64,000 nt of DNA, from NCBI RefSeq assembly GCF_001854245.1, contig NZ_CP015381.1, positions 274,001 to 338,000 on the forward strand. Direction: 5' to 3'. Shown piece by piece: positions 16,568-24,982 of this stretch (position 1 is the first letter of the stretch; each line of letters begins with the position of its first letter). The DNA is from Desulfococcus multivorans (lineage in GTDB: Bacteria; Desulfobacterota; Desulfobacteria; Desulfobacterales; Desulfococcaceae). The notes beneath the pieces are model-generated. The model had not been told where the DNA came from, ran no database searches, and was given only the letters and a program-made list of their open reading frames with translations. A program made the position numbers and the translations under genes.

Positions 16568-17182
16568 ATGAAAGTGGACATGACAAAAGTGAGCTATATT
16601 CTGGGACGAAGCATCGCCGGAGATTTCAAGCGGCAGAGCATCGACATCGAGGTCGACAGCTTTGTCGACGGCTTCAGAGGCGCCGCAGCCGGGGAGCCGA
16701 GCCGGATCCGCGTCGCTGAAATGCAGCAGATCATGGAGGGGTTCAAGAACGCTTTTCAGGAGCGACGGCAGACCGAGACATCCGGCAGGGCCGAGGCCAA
16801 CCTGGAGAAGGGGCGGGTTTTTCTGACGGAAAACCGGGAAAGGGCGGGCGTCGTCGAGACCGAAAGCGGCCTTCAGTACCGCGTCATCCGGGAGGGCAGC
16901 GGGAAGACCCCTTCGGCATCCGATACGGTGGAGACCCACTACGAGGGCAGGACTATCGACGGCAATATTTTCGACAGCTCGGTCAAACGCGGCAAACCGG
17001 CCACTTTCCCGGTGAACGGCGTCATCCGGGGATGGCAGGAAGCCCTTCAGCTCATGAGCGAGGGGGCCAAATACGAGCTTTTCATTCCGTCCGACCTGGC
17101 CTATGGCCCCGGCGGTGCCGGGAACGCCATCGGCCCCCATGAAACCCTGATCTTCGAGGTGGAACTCCTCAAGATCGTCTAA
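16568..17182 (+). CDS. FKBP-type peptidyl-prolyl isomerase (FklB/Mip type)
   Basis: The 204-residue protein has an N-terminal dimerisation region with helices (about 1-85; YILGRSIAGDFK) and a C-terminal FKBP domain (about 100-203: VETHYEGRTIDGNIFDSS, FPVNGVIRGWQEAL, IPSDLAYG, LIFEVELL). It catalyses prolyl cis-trans isomerisation and aids folding. No signal peptide is seen, so it is probably cytoplasmic like FklB. The ribosome site is GGAAG before ATG 16568. Confidence 0.94.
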   Translation: MKVDMTKVSYILGRSIAGDFKRQSIDIEVDSFVDGFRGAAAGEPSRIRVAEMQQIMEGFKNAFQERRQTETSGRAEANLEKGRVFLTENRERAGVVETESGLQYRVIREGSGKTPSASDTVETHYEGRTIDGNIFDSSVKRGKPATFPVNGVIRGWQEALQLMSEGAKYELFIPSDLAYGPGGAGNAIGPHETLIFEVELLKIV

Positions 17183-17262
17183 CCGCTGCGACGCCAAAAA
17201 GCCAAGGGATAACCACCATGGGCAACAGCCGACCGGTTTGTTCCACATGAGAATTCACTACT

Positions 17263-17313
17263 TCAACTTTCATGATGGTGACCGGATAGCGGCCCATGAA
17301 AGTCGAACGTTGA
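17263..17313. repeat. Palindromic repeat copy 2 (51 bp, inverted orientation)
   Basis: The left arm is TCAACTTTCATGATGGT (six bases shorter than consensus), and the right arm is ATGAAAGTCGAACGTTGA. It lies 25 bases before the DUF3795 start. Confidence 0.8.
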
Positions 17314-17338
17314 GTCACTATATCAGGAAGGGTTAAAA

Positions 17339-17830
17339 ATGGAGATAAATCCCGATTTGATTTCTCCTTGCGGTCTATACTGCGGTGTCTGCGCCATTTA
17401 CATCGCGTCGCGCGACAACAACACCAAACTGAAGGAGCGATTGGTCAATCTATACAAGGGCGGGCAGCCGGGAAAAGGTACGCTCCCCAACAGCGAAACG
17501 CTTTCTACGGAAGATATGCATTGTGGCGGGTGTTTGTCGGATGATCGTTTCATGCACTGCCGACAATGCGAGATCAGAGACTGTGCCCGGGGAAAAGGGT
17601 ACACAGGGTGTCACGAGTGCGATGATTTTCCCTGCCGGCATATTGATGATTTTCCCATGGCCGTTGGGAAAAAAGTCATTTTGCGGTCTGTTCCGTATCG
17701 ACGGGAATTCGGAACTGAAAAATGGGTTCGGGACGAAGCGGCCCGCTATAGATGTCCGGAATGCGGCAATACGGTTTTTCGCGGCGCCATGAAATGCAAT
17801 CAATGCAAAGCGGCGTTGGATCTGGACTGA
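17339..17830 (+). CDS. DUF3795 cysteine-rich protein
   Basis: The 163-residue protein opens with SPCGLYCGVCAIY, the hallmark of DUF3795, and has further Cys clusters (CGGCLSDDRFMHCRQCEIRDCA, given here in part, and GCHECDDFPC). It ends with a small zinc-ribbon pair (CPECG and CNQC, about residues 140-158). The many paired cysteines suggest metal binding; the biological role of the family is unknown. The gene is bracketed by palindromic repeats at 17263 and 17862. Confidence 0.85.
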   Translation: MEINPDLISPCGLYCGVCAIYIASRDNNTKLKERLVNLYKGGQPGKGTLPNSETLSTEDMHCGGCLSDDRFMHCRQCEIRDCARGKGYTGCHECDDFPCRHIDDFPMAVGKKVILRSVPYRREFGTEKWVRDEAARYRCPECGNTVFRGAMKCNQCKAALDLD

Positions 17831-17861
17831 CTCGTTTCAGGAATCAGGATATGAAAGGAAT

Positions 17862-18098
17862 TCAACTTTCGACTTTCATAGGCCGGTGCCGGGAGGATAC
17901 GGCCCCCGTCCCACGCGGTTTCGTTCAAGTGCCGCTAAAGCTTGCTCCGGGCGGCCCGGAAACTCGCTGGCGCTCAAACAGTCCGGGCCGCTGATCCTCC
18001 GCGGCGCTTAAGCGGCACTAAAACTCACCGCTGAAGGGGCCCGGGCCGTATCCTCCCGGCACCGCTTTCCGGTCATCGTCATGAACGTCGAAAGTTGA
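17862..18098. repeat. Palindromic repeat copy 3 (full-length, 237 bp)
   Basis: TCAACTTTCGACTTTCAT at the left pairs with ATGAACGTCGAAAGTTGA at the right. The arms continue inward for about 45 bases (GGAGGATACGGCCC against GGGCCGTATCCTCC), and an inner pair AGTGCCGCTAAAGC / GCTTAAGCGGCACT lets almost the whole unit fold on itself. No open frame for a transposase lies inside. It ends 12 bases before the serpin ATG. Confidence 0.88.
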
Positions 18099-18110
18099 GA
18101 AAGGAACCTT

Positions 18111-19334
18111 ATGAACCGAATATATCCGACATGTACCGCCGTCCTTCTGGCCGTTGCGATTGTTCTATATGGGAACCCGGCAACTGCATCCCGCACCGAA
18201 TGTTCGGCGGTCGACACCCTTGTCGAGGGAAACAGCGCTTTTGCGGTCAAGCTGTATCGTGAACTCGGCGCTGCGAACGGCAATCTGTTGTTTTCACCCT
18301 ACGGCGTTTCATCGGCGTTGGCCATGACCTATGCCGGGGCCCGCGAAAATACGGCCGTTGAGATGAAAGCCGCCTTGGACTTCCAACTCGATCCGCCCGA
18401 CCTGCATACCGCATTCAATCGTCTGAACCGGAAACTTACGGCCGGTGCGCGCAAAACCGGTCAGAGAATGAACATCGCCAACGCATTGTGTTTGACCGGC
18501 GGGGATGTGGACAGGGCGTTCAAGGCACTGCTGAAGGAAAACTACAACGCCGAAATTTTCACCGGAGGGATCGACCGGATCAACGGGTGGGTCCGGCGGC
18601 AGACGGAAGGCAACATCGAAAGGATTATGGAAACCCTCGACCCCCAATCGGTGTGTGTGCTTCTGAACGCCGTCTATTTCAAGGGTGTCTGGGAGCGGCG
18701 CTTCGCGGATGAACAGACACATGAAGCCCCCTTCAGGCTGTCGTCGAGGGAACAGGTCACTGCGCGTCTCATGTATCGGAAAGACCGTTACAGATGCTTG
18801 ACGAAGACGGACGTTCAGGCCGTTGCCCTGCCTTATAAAGGGGAGGCACTGTCCATGGTGGTCCTGTTGCCGCGGGACGTGGACGGCCTGGGGGAACTGG
18901 AGAAGCGGCTCACCACGGAGACGCTGATGCAATGGCTTTCGGAGCTGGATGCGGCGTCCGTACAGGAAATGGAACTCTTCCTGCCGAAATTCAGAATGGA
19001 AACCGGGCATGATCTGGTGCCTCCCCTCAAGACACTGGGCATGAAAGATGGGTTTGACCCCGCGGGAAAGGCCGACTTTCGGGGCATGGGAGGGGCGAAG
19101 GGGGCGTTGTGGATCTCACAGATCAAGCACAAAGCCGTTATGGATGTGAACGAGGCGGGTACGGAGGCCGCCGCCGCGACAGCCGTTGAAATGGCATTGA
19201 CGTCCGTCCGGGAATATCCGGTCTTTCGTGCGGATCACCCCTTCATCTTTCTCATTCGCGAACACGCGACCGGAAGCATTCTGTTCATGGGAAGACTGGC
19301 CGATCCCCGAGACTTGCAAGACGGAAAGCGATAA
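18111..19334 (+). CDS. Serpin (serine protease inhibitor family), exported
   Basis: The 407-residue protein has an N-terminal signal peptide (hydrophobic about 9-25, cleavage near ATA) and the full serpin fold length after it. Recognisable serpin segments are NLLFSPYGVSSALAM, NAVYFKGVWE, the DVNEAGTEAAAATAVE hinge (345-360) and FRADHPFIFLIR (372-383). The hinge has small residues at P12-P9, the pattern of inhibitory serpins. Counting from P17 at E348 puts the scissile bond near T364-S365. Serpins trap serine or cysteine proteases by suicide cleavage and are uncommon in bacteria. The palindromic repeat ending at 18098 leaves only 12 bases for its ribosome site. Confidence 0.93.
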   Translation: MNRIYPTCTAVLLAVAIVLYGNPATASRTECSAVDTLVEGNSAFAVKLYRELGAANGNLLFSPYGVSSALAMTYAGARENTAVEMKAALDFQLDPPDLHTAFNRLNRKLTAGARKTGQRMNIANALCLTGGDVDRAFKALLKENYNAEIFTGGIDRINGWVRRQTEGNIERIMETLDPQSVCVLLNAVYFKGVWERRFADEQTHEAPFRLSSREQVTARLMYRKDRYRCLTKTDVQAVALPYKGEALSMVVLLPRDVDGLGELEKRLTTETLMQWLSELDAASVQEMELFLPKFRMETGHDLVPPLKTLGMKDGFDPAGKADFRGMGGAKGALWISQIKHKAVMDVNEAGTEAAAATAVEMALTSVREYPVFRADHPFIFLIREHATGSILFMGRLADPRDLQDGKR

Positions 19335-19450
19335 GGCCGGACGCCAATCCGGATACCGTCCCGTGTCGCCGTACAGCCCTCCCGACAGCTCGTCGATGCG
19401 AATATCCCGAGGAAAGGCGATGAAGGGCCGCCACCGTGCTTTTGCCGCAG

Positions 19451-19485
19451 CCTCCCGGCACCGGCCTATGAAAGTCAAAAGTTGA
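19451..19485. repeat. Palindromic repeat copy 4 (solo end)
   Basis: CCTCCCGGCACCGGCC followed by ATGAAAGTCAAAAGTTGA matches one end of copy 3. No opposite end is found before it. It separates the serpin from the yebG homologue. The rest of 19335-19584 shows no gene. Confidence 0.75.
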
Positions 19486-19584
19486 GTTCATGATATCAAA
19501 CCCCTGTTGTTCCGGTTGCAGCGATTCGTCATGTTGCCGTTGGCCGGCGTGTCGATGGGACACCGAACGGAAATACGGCGCATC

Positions 19585-19899
19585 CTACTTGGCGCCGACG
19601 GCTTTTTTGCCCTTTTCCTTGATATCGATGAGTTTCTCCGTTTTTTCGGAAGCCTTCTCGATGCGCGGCTTGAGCCCCTTCAGGATCCGCATGACATCCT
19701 CCCGGTTCCGGGACAGATGGATGGTCAGCTCCTCCAGCGTGTCTTCATCGATCTTGATGTTTTCAACCTTTTCAATGAAACCGGCCAGTGCCAGCGCAAT
19801 GTCGAGCATCCTGTCATGCTCGTCGGCCTCCTTTTTCGTCAGATACATCCCCACCTCTTTCCCATCTCGCATGACAAGATATCTCACCTCGACGGTCAT
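19585..19899 (-). CDS. yebG: YebG family protein
   Basis: The 104-residue protein matches the YebG pattern: VEVRYLVMRDGKE at the start, then KKEADEHDRMLDIA and a helical C-terminus rich in lysine. In Escherichia coli yebG is an SOS-induced gene of unknown biochemical role. The start at 19899 has AAAGGAGAG upstream. I see no LexA-like box that matches the repeats upstream of the lexA gene at 24314. It is flanked by palindromic repeat copies 4 and 5. Confidence 0.85.
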   Translation of the reverse strand: MTVEVRYLVMRDGKEVGMYLTKKEADEHDRMLDIALALAGFIEKVENIKIDEDTLEELTIHLSRNREDVMRILKGLKPRIEKASEKTEKLIDIKEKGKKAVGAK

Positions 19900-20019
19900 G
19901 TTGTGGTCTCTCCTTTCATGGATAGTCCTGTTTTAGATGTCGACGGCATCTCTATTATCATGTCGGTTCCGGCTTGTCTGCATTTTCCTGCCCGCAGACA
20001 AGCCGGAAGCATTGTGATC

Positions 20020-20076
20020 TCAACTTTCGACTTTCATAGGCCGGTGCCGGTTACCATCATGAAAGTCGAAAGTTGA
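20020..20076. repeat. Palindromic repeat copy 5 (short form, 57 bp)
   Basis: The arms TCAACTTTCGACTTTCAT and ATGAAAGTCGAAAGTTGA are perfect inverted repeats of each other, separated by 21 bases that include GGCCGGTGCCGG. This is the cleanest short copy. It lies between yebG and the 3' end of the FAD oxidoreductase gene. The rest of 19900-20153 shows no gene. Confidence 0.9.
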
Positions 20077-20153
20077 ATTGTGATGTCGTGCAACCCGGCA
20101 TTCCCTCACCTCCGGGGCGATGCGCGGCCGGCACCTCGAACGTCGCTTTGACG

Positions 20154-21539
20154 TCAATATCGAGCCGGGGGGATGTTCTGGTTGATCCGGAAGATGTTTT
20201 CCGGATCGTATTTCGCTTTCACAGAAGCGAGGCGCTGGTAATTCTCGCCATAGGCCGCCTGGACTCGCCCCTGGACCTCGTCCTCCATCATGAAGTTGAC
20301 GTAGGCCCCTTCCAGGTTGAACGGGTGAATCGCCGCCCAGTAGGTGCGTCCCCATCTCTTCAGGGCATCGGCCTGTCCCGGATCGCCGTCGATTCCGGCG
20401 ATCACCATGGACCATGTGGCGTCGCGCATGCTCCAGGCCGTCGCCGCTTTCGGCACGCGGTGGACCGCGCCGTCGATGGGGTAGAGGTGCATGAGCGACA
20501 ATTCGCTGGGCGCCTCCGCGGCCTGTGCGATGTGCGTATCGATCGCTTCATCCGGCAGGCTCTTGACAAAGTCGCCCTTCCAATACCATTGCAGCCCCTT
20601 TGGCAGAAACGGATCGAAGAACGCTTGCATCGCCGGAAACGGCATCGTTTGCATCCAGTTGAAGATGGGCGGCGGCAAGGTCTTGAGGAGTTTCGCCAGG
20701 ATCATTTCACCTTCCGCCTGGGGTCCGTTGTAGCAGGAGATCACGGCACAGGCGCGTTTGCCCCGGTAATCTTCTGGAAACGGGTCCATGGAGAGCACCG
20801 TCTTGAGGCCGACGAATGCATACAACTCCTCGGGCGCGGTCGGCAGGAAGTCGCGATAGGCCTGCATCACCGCCTTGGCGTGAGCCGTCTCCCAGAAGAT
20901 CGGACCGGCATAAACCGTCTCCACCGGATGTGCCTGGAACAGGAAGCTTGTCACCACGCCGAAATTGCCGCCGCCGCCGCGCAGCGCCCAGAAGAGATCG
21001 GGGTGCTCCTTCTTGTCGGCCTTGACAAGACTGCCGTCGGCCAGGACAATATCCGCCTCGATCAGATTATCGATCGTAAGCCCGTACTTGCGCGTGAGGT
21101 ACCCCGTGCCGCCGCCGAGGGTGAGACCGGCGACGCCGGTGGTCGATACGATGCCGAACGGGACAGCCATTCCAAAGGCGTGGGTGGCATGATCGACATC
21201 CCCTGACGTGCAGCCGGGATCGACGCGAACGGTTCGGCTCGCCGGATCCACGCGCACGCTTCTCATCATGGAGAGATCAACCATCAGTCCGCCGTCGCAA
21301 CTGCCAAGGCCGGGACCGTTGTGGCCGCCGCCGCGAACAGCGATGGGCAGGCCCTGGTCGCGGCCGAAGCGCACCGCGGCGATGATGTCGGCGACATCGA
21401 GGCAGCGCGCAATCAGGCGTGGTCGCTTGTCGATCATGCCGTTGTAAAGAGACCGGACGACATCGTAGTCCGCATCACCGGGACTGACGAGTCGTCCGCG
21501 AAGTTTTTGCTTCAGTGTGGATACGATCTGATCGTTCAT
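20154..21539 (-). CDS. FAD-binding oxidoreductase of the berberine-bridge/6-hydroxynicotine oxidase group
   Basis: The protein (461 aa) has the PP-loop FAD domain with the RGGGHN motif, whose His is the usual covalent FAD anchor, and a C-terminal BBE segment (YGENYQRLASVKAKYDPENIFRINQNI, given here only as its region near 430-456). The second anchoring Cys of bicovalent members is not seen; the site reads GGGTGYL. Family members oxidise sugars, alkaloids or phenolics using oxygen, which is odd for an otherwise anaerobic gene set. It may be an acquired gene, and it is bracketed by palindromic repeats at 20020 and 21738. Confidence 0.88.
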   Translation of the reverse strand: MNDQIVSTLKQKLRGRLVSPGDADYDVVRSLYNGMIDKRPRLIARCLDVADIIAAVRFGRDQGLPIAVRGGGHNGPGLGSCDGGLMVDLSMMRSVRVDPASRTVRVDPGCTSGDVDHATHAFGMAVPFGIVSTTGVAGLTLGGGTGYLTRKYGLTIDNLIEADIVLADGSLVKADKKEHPDLFWALRGGGGNFGVVTSFLFQAHPVETVYAGPIFWETAHAKAVMQAYRDFLPTAPEELYAFVGLKTVLSMDPFPEDYRGKRACAVISCYNGPQAEGEMILAKLLKTLPPPIFNWMQTMPFPAMQAFFDPFLPKGLQWYWKGDFVKSLPDEAIDTHIAQAAEAPSELSLMHLYPIDGAVHRVPKAATAWSMRDATWSMVIAGIDGDPGQADALKRWGRTYWAAIHPFNLEGAYVNFMMEDEVQGRVQAAYGENYQRLASVKAKYDPENIFRINQNIPPARY

Positions 21540-21737
21540 TGTTATTCTCCTTCATGGGGCGGCTATACCGATCCGATATTACGGCACCGCCGCAAGGATC
21601 GAATATCGCAGCCGCCGACGGTATGCCGGGGCACCGGGCAACGCTCATCTCGCGGGTGACGCAGATCATGGTCATGCCCGAAGGGGGAGGTCCGCCATGG
21701 TGTCGAGGACGTCCTTGATCATCTCTGTTTTTTTTTA

Positions 21738-21875
21738 CTTGACTTTCGACGTTCATGATGGTGACCGGACAGCGGCTGAAGGAGACAAAGGCATCGCCTG
21801 AGGCGGACGCACCCCTTCAGCCTCAACGTTCGGACTGTATCCTCCCGGCACCGGCCTGTGAAGGTAGAAAGTCGA
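21738..21875. repeat. Palindromic repeat copy 6 (138 bp, inverted orientation)
   Basis: The left arm (TTGACTTTCGACGTTCAT) and right arm (GTGAAGGTAGAAAGTCGAG) are diverged. CTCCCGGCACCGGCC is shared with copies 3 and 4. An inner segment with ACCCCTTCAGCCT resembles the reverse of the 98-bp tandem unit near 58003. Nothing else is visible in 21540-21932. Confidence 0.75.
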
Positions 21876-21932
21876 GTTTTTTATTTTTTCAGGCAACCGA
21901 TGGGGCATCGGTCCGGGCGGCCCCGGCGATTC

Positions 21933-22814
21933 TCAGATGGTCCATTCGTCATGGACGATCCCGACGAGGTACCAATTCCCCTGGTGCGTCTCCAGCACCA
22001 GACGAAGGCTTCGCCAGTCCATTCCGCCAAGCTTGGGATCCATCCCCTCGAAATGATACTCGATGAAAATCGCTTCGGGATAGAATTCCGGAATATTGTT
22101 GATGGTGTTTCCTCTCCCGATGACCGTGTCGGCGCCGACGGCCTGGGGACGGATGAAGTCGGCATCATATACGAATCTTTTGAAATAATCGCCAAATGTC
22201 TTTGTGATGGGAAGGCCTGAGCCGTCGAAGCGCCCCCAGCGGTAGACCGACGGGTTTGACATCAAATCCTTTATGTCGTCTGCCTGGAAGACCAGATCTT
22301 CATCCCTGACATAGGTGTACGGTGAGAACCGAACCCCTTTTTCCGGGTGAACGAGCCTGGAAAGACGCGCCATATCTTTTTGCTTGAGCGCCCACATTAT
22401 TTCTCCGGCTCGCGCTGAAACCGCCTCATCCATGGCCCCCACCTGCCGGGCCAGATAGCGCCTGTTGACCCATCCGTTCAGGTCTTTGTAGCGAATCGGC
22501 ATCCAGGCCGATGTTTTCGCTTTCCGGGTTGTTTCCCGAATGTGAATATCCACCCCGTAAAATGGGATATGGCCGACCACGGCCGCGTTCACATCAGGCC
22601 TGGCCCGGACGTTGAGAATATCGTCGGGTGCGACATCGACCACGGTGTAAGTCAGATGCACCGTTTCCGCCGTCGGGTCAGGAGAACGGCCGGGGGCGGC
22701 CGCTTTTCCGGATTGAAGGTTTCCGCAGCCGACCGCGACAAAGAACAGCAGGAAAACCCCGGGGAGCACTTTTGAAACCCGCGTCTTGTTTTTCATCGGA
22801 CAGCGCGTCGTCAT
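21933..22814 (-). CDS. Lipoprotein with SH3 domain, unknown function
   Basis: The 293-residue protein has a lipoprotein signal with a lipobox ending in AVGC near residue 30. An SH3b-type domain follows (about 55-125; DILNVRARPDVNAAVVG, GWVNRRYLAR), then an uncharacterised domain of about 160 residues. ATG 22814 overlaps the amidase stop (TAATG) and has GAGGA upstream, which points to translational coupling; ATG 22796 is an alternative. Cotranscription with an amidase and an SH3 domain suggest action on or near peptidoglycan. Confidence 0.78.
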   Translation of the reverse strand: MTTRCPMKNKTRVSKVLPGVFLLFFVAVGCGNLQSGKAAAPGRSPDPTAETVHLTYTVVDVAPDDILNVRARPDVNAAVVGHIPFYGVDIHIRETTRKAKTSAWMPIRYKDLNGWVNRRYLARQVGAMDEAVSARAGEIMWALKQKDMARLSRLVHPEKGVRFSPYTYVRDEDLVFQADDIKDLMSNPSVYRWGRFDGSGLPITKTFGDYFKRFVYDADFIRPQAVGADTVIGRGNTINNIPEFYPEAIFIEYHFEGMDPKLGGMDWRSLRLVLETHQGNWYLVGIVHDEWTI

Positions 22815-23725
22815 TACAAATTCCTCAGCATGTCGATCAGCAGGGGTTGGGGACTGCAGTCGGTCTTGTCCTTCCTCGTGTTGGCGTGGGTCAAGAGACC
22901 GCGGATCTTTCCGTTACACGCCTCCGGTTTGAAATCGAAGGCTTCGGCCGGGCTTTGGGTCTCTATCCACTCGACAAGCCCCGCATGGAGATTGACCTGA
23001 TCATGGCGCCGGCGGATTTCCTTGAGCAACTGGTGCACCGCGCCGATCTGAGCTTCGGAATATTTATGGAAGTATCGAAATCCACGGAATTCAAAACCCA
23101 GATCGATCACCTGATCGTCGGGCAGTACGCTGTTGACGTAGGTGTAAAATTTTCCTCCCCGCGGGTCGACCCATCCATAATTGCAGATCTCAATGCCGAT
23201 GGAGTGCGGATGAAGAAGGGAACTGTTGTTTTTTCCGAGATGGTATGCCCACCCCTCATCCGGAAAGCATTCGACGACCTCGCCGTCGTGGGTCGTATCG
23301 CCCCTGACGCTTCTGTTGCCGACGACGAATTGTGTTGCGATGCGACCGCGATCGTCATTGTTCCATGAGCGAATCGTGGCGTATGGATCGTGACCGCCCG
23401 CGGTGTGGTGCAAAAACACATAGAACTTGTCTGTCGGGCCGCTCAGGTATTCGTCTTTATCGAGATAGGATGTATGGATCAACAGGCCGTCCGCCGTGGT
23501 CCGGATGCTGTCCTGGATATCGGTCGTCAGGAATTCCTCCAGATTGAGGCCTAATGCCGCAGCGGTCAAAGGACCGACGATGCCGTCATCCTCGAGCTGC
23601 CGGCTTCTCTGAAATTGTTTCACCGCCGCTTCGGTTCTGGGGCCGAAGATGCCGTCCGTTTTGATGCCCAGTCTCGCCTGAACGGCCTCGACCGCATCGC
23701 CGGTGTCTCCTTTTTTCAGTATCAT
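22814..23725 (-). CDS. Peptidoglycan-binding N-acetylmuramoyl-L-alanine amidase
   Basis: The 303-residue product has an N-terminal peptidoglycan-binding domain (about 5-60: GDTGDAVEAVQARLG, DGIFGPRTEAAVKQFQ) and an amidase_2 domain (about 85-235) with the zinc-binding FLHHTAGG and a GIEICNYG segment. It would cut the amide bond between MurNAc and the stem peptide. There is no signal peptide at this start, which resembles phage endolysins. The ATG at 23725 follows a strong GAAGGAGG; an in-frame start 55 codons up lacks any domain. The lipoprotein gene downstream overlaps by one base. Confidence 0.88.
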   Translation of the reverse strand: MILKKGDTGDAVEAVQARLGIKTDGIFGPRTEAAVKQFQRSRQLEDDGIVGPLTAAALGLNLEEFLTTDIQDSIRTTADGLLIHTSYLDKDEYLSGPTDKFYVFLHHTAGGHDPYATIRSWNNDDRGRIATQFVVGNRSVRGDTTHDGEVVECFPDEGWAYHLGKNNSSLLHPHSIGIEICNYGWVDPRGGKFYTYVNSVLPDDQVIDLGFEFRGFRYFHKYSEAQIGAVHQLLKEIRRRHDQVNLHAGLVEWIETQSPAEAFDFKPEACNGKIRGLLTHANTRKDKTDCSPQPLLIDMLRNL

Positions 23726-24048
23726 GACGTTGCCTCCTTCAGACGGAGCCGGATGTTGCAGCCGCTCACCGTCGCTTTTAAACAACGTTTCGATTTTCAG
23801 CGTATTCTTACGATGCCGTACCATTTGACAGGTGTCGCAGGCAAAAGAAGATTCAGGAAGGATCCTGACGGGGATGGGCGGAAGAGACAACCGCGGGAAA
23901 TATCACTGCAGAAAGGCATTACGATAAAACCCTGTCGATAAGTTTGGAGTATATGCATAAATTTGTCGAAGTCAAAAAAAATCGCTTCAACCGCCGGAGA
24001 GGCAACCCATTCCATCGTTGGGGGAGAAGTCGGATATATTGTAAAAAC

Positions 24049-24112
24049 TCAACTTTCGACTTTCATAGGCCGGCACCTCTATCCGGTTACCATCATGAAA
24101 GTCGAAAGTTGA
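24049..24112. repeat. Palindromic repeat copy 7 (short form, 64 bp)
   Basis: The perfect arms TCAACTTTCGACTTTCAT and ATGAAAGTCGAAAGTTGA enclose about 28 bases. It lies in the divergent gap (23726-24313) between the amidase and lexA, well upstream of the TGTTCGA boxes. Confidence 0.9.
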
Positions 24113-24213
24113 AGTAAAAATATATTTACATAATATATACATTCATGTTGACATTCTTATCCGTCAGGATTAATTTCGCGTTATCTATACCGGAAAGAAC
24201 TGACGATTCCCCG

Positions 24214-24288
24214 TGTTCGAATCCAATGCCTGTTCGATGGGGGTGCATACTGCTGCTTTTCGACAGTTCGGTTCCCGAAAGTCGAACA
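24214..24288. promoter_or_regulatory. Three TGTTCGA boxes upstream of lexA, candidate SOS operator region
   Basis: TGTTCGA occurs at 24214-24220 and 24231-24237 as a direct pair and inverted (TCGAACA) at 24282-24288, all within 100 bases of the lexA start. GTTCG...CGAAC also forms an inverted pair around 24267-24287. LexA recognition sites vary among deltaproteobacterial lineages, so this is only a candidate for autoregulation. Confidence 0.4.
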
Positions 24289-24313
24289 CGTTGTAATGCT
24301 GAGAAGGTTTGGA

Positions 24314-24970
24314 ATGAAGCCGATATCGTCCACCGATCTGACGGAAACACAGCGCAGGGTTCTGGCATATCTCCATCGGGAGATCCGGTCGACCGGGCGC
24401 ACGCCGAGCCTGAGAAAAGCGGCCGGGGACCTGGGGATCAGCCACGCGGCCGTGGGGCGGCTGATCAAGGCTCTTGAAACCAAAGGGTATCTCCGGCGGG
24501 AAGGGCGCTACAGCCGTGTCCTCCACATCCTGAACCGTGCCGACGAGACCGCGGGTCTCCATCGTTTCCGCGAGGTCGCCGTCATCGGCCGAATAACGGC
24601 GGGGCTGCCCATGTACGCCCAGCAGGAGTGGGCGGGGACGGTGGTCGTCGACGCTGAAATCTACCGGGGGCGGGACCTTTTTTCCCTCCGGATCCGGGGG
24701 GATTCCATGCGGGGTGCCGGCATCTTTGATGGCGACATCGCGGTATGCGAGCCCCGGCAGTTCGCCGAAAACGGTGAGATCGTCGTGGCCCTGATTCACG
24801 GCGACGAGGCCACGGTGAAGCGGTTTTTCCGGCGCGGCGATCACATCGAGCTGCGCCCTGAAAACGCCGCCTACCAACCGACTCGGTACGCATTCGACGA
24901 AATCCTGATCCAGGGGAAGGTTGTGGGCGTGGTGCGCGGCCCGAAAGGCATTCCCCACCGGCCGGTTTGA
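24314..24970 (+). CDS. lexA: LexA-like SOS repressor heading the mutagenesis cassette
   Basis: The 218-residue protein has a LexA-type winged helix (about 10-70; TPSLRKAAGDLGISHAAVGRLIKAL) and an S24 domain. A96-G97 is the expected self-cleavage bond, S131 (GDSMRGAGIFDGD) the nucleophile and K169 (EATVKRFF) the general base. ATG 24314 is preceded by GAGAAGG; an ATG six codons up lacks a site. It leads the run lexA-DUF72-imuB-dnaE2, so its RecA-triggered cleavage should switch on mutagenic repair. A genome-wide LexA may exist elsewhere. Confidence 0.88.
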   Translation: MKPISSTDLTETQRRVLAYLHREIRSTGRTPSLRKAAGDLGISHAAVGRLIKALETKGYLRREGRYSRVLHILNRADETAGLHRFREVAVIGRITAGLPMYAQQEWAGTVVVDAEIYRGRDLFSLRIRGDSMRGAGIFDGDIAVCEPRQFAENGEIVVALIHGDEATVKRFFRRGDHIELRPENAAYQPTRYAFDEILIQGKVVGVVRGPKGIPHRPV

Positions 24971-24982
24971 CGGGAGCGTGTC

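Noticed and set aside
17263-24112. A true integron with attC sites
   Set aside because: Some repeat ends match RYYYAAC or GTTRRRY by chance, but not consistently. Genes lie on both strands and no integrase is seen. Only the cassette-like arrangement is reported.
24211-24240. GTTCGAATCC resembling a tRNA T-loop
   Set aside because: No acceptor, D or anticodon stems can be formed around it, so it is not a tRNA gene.
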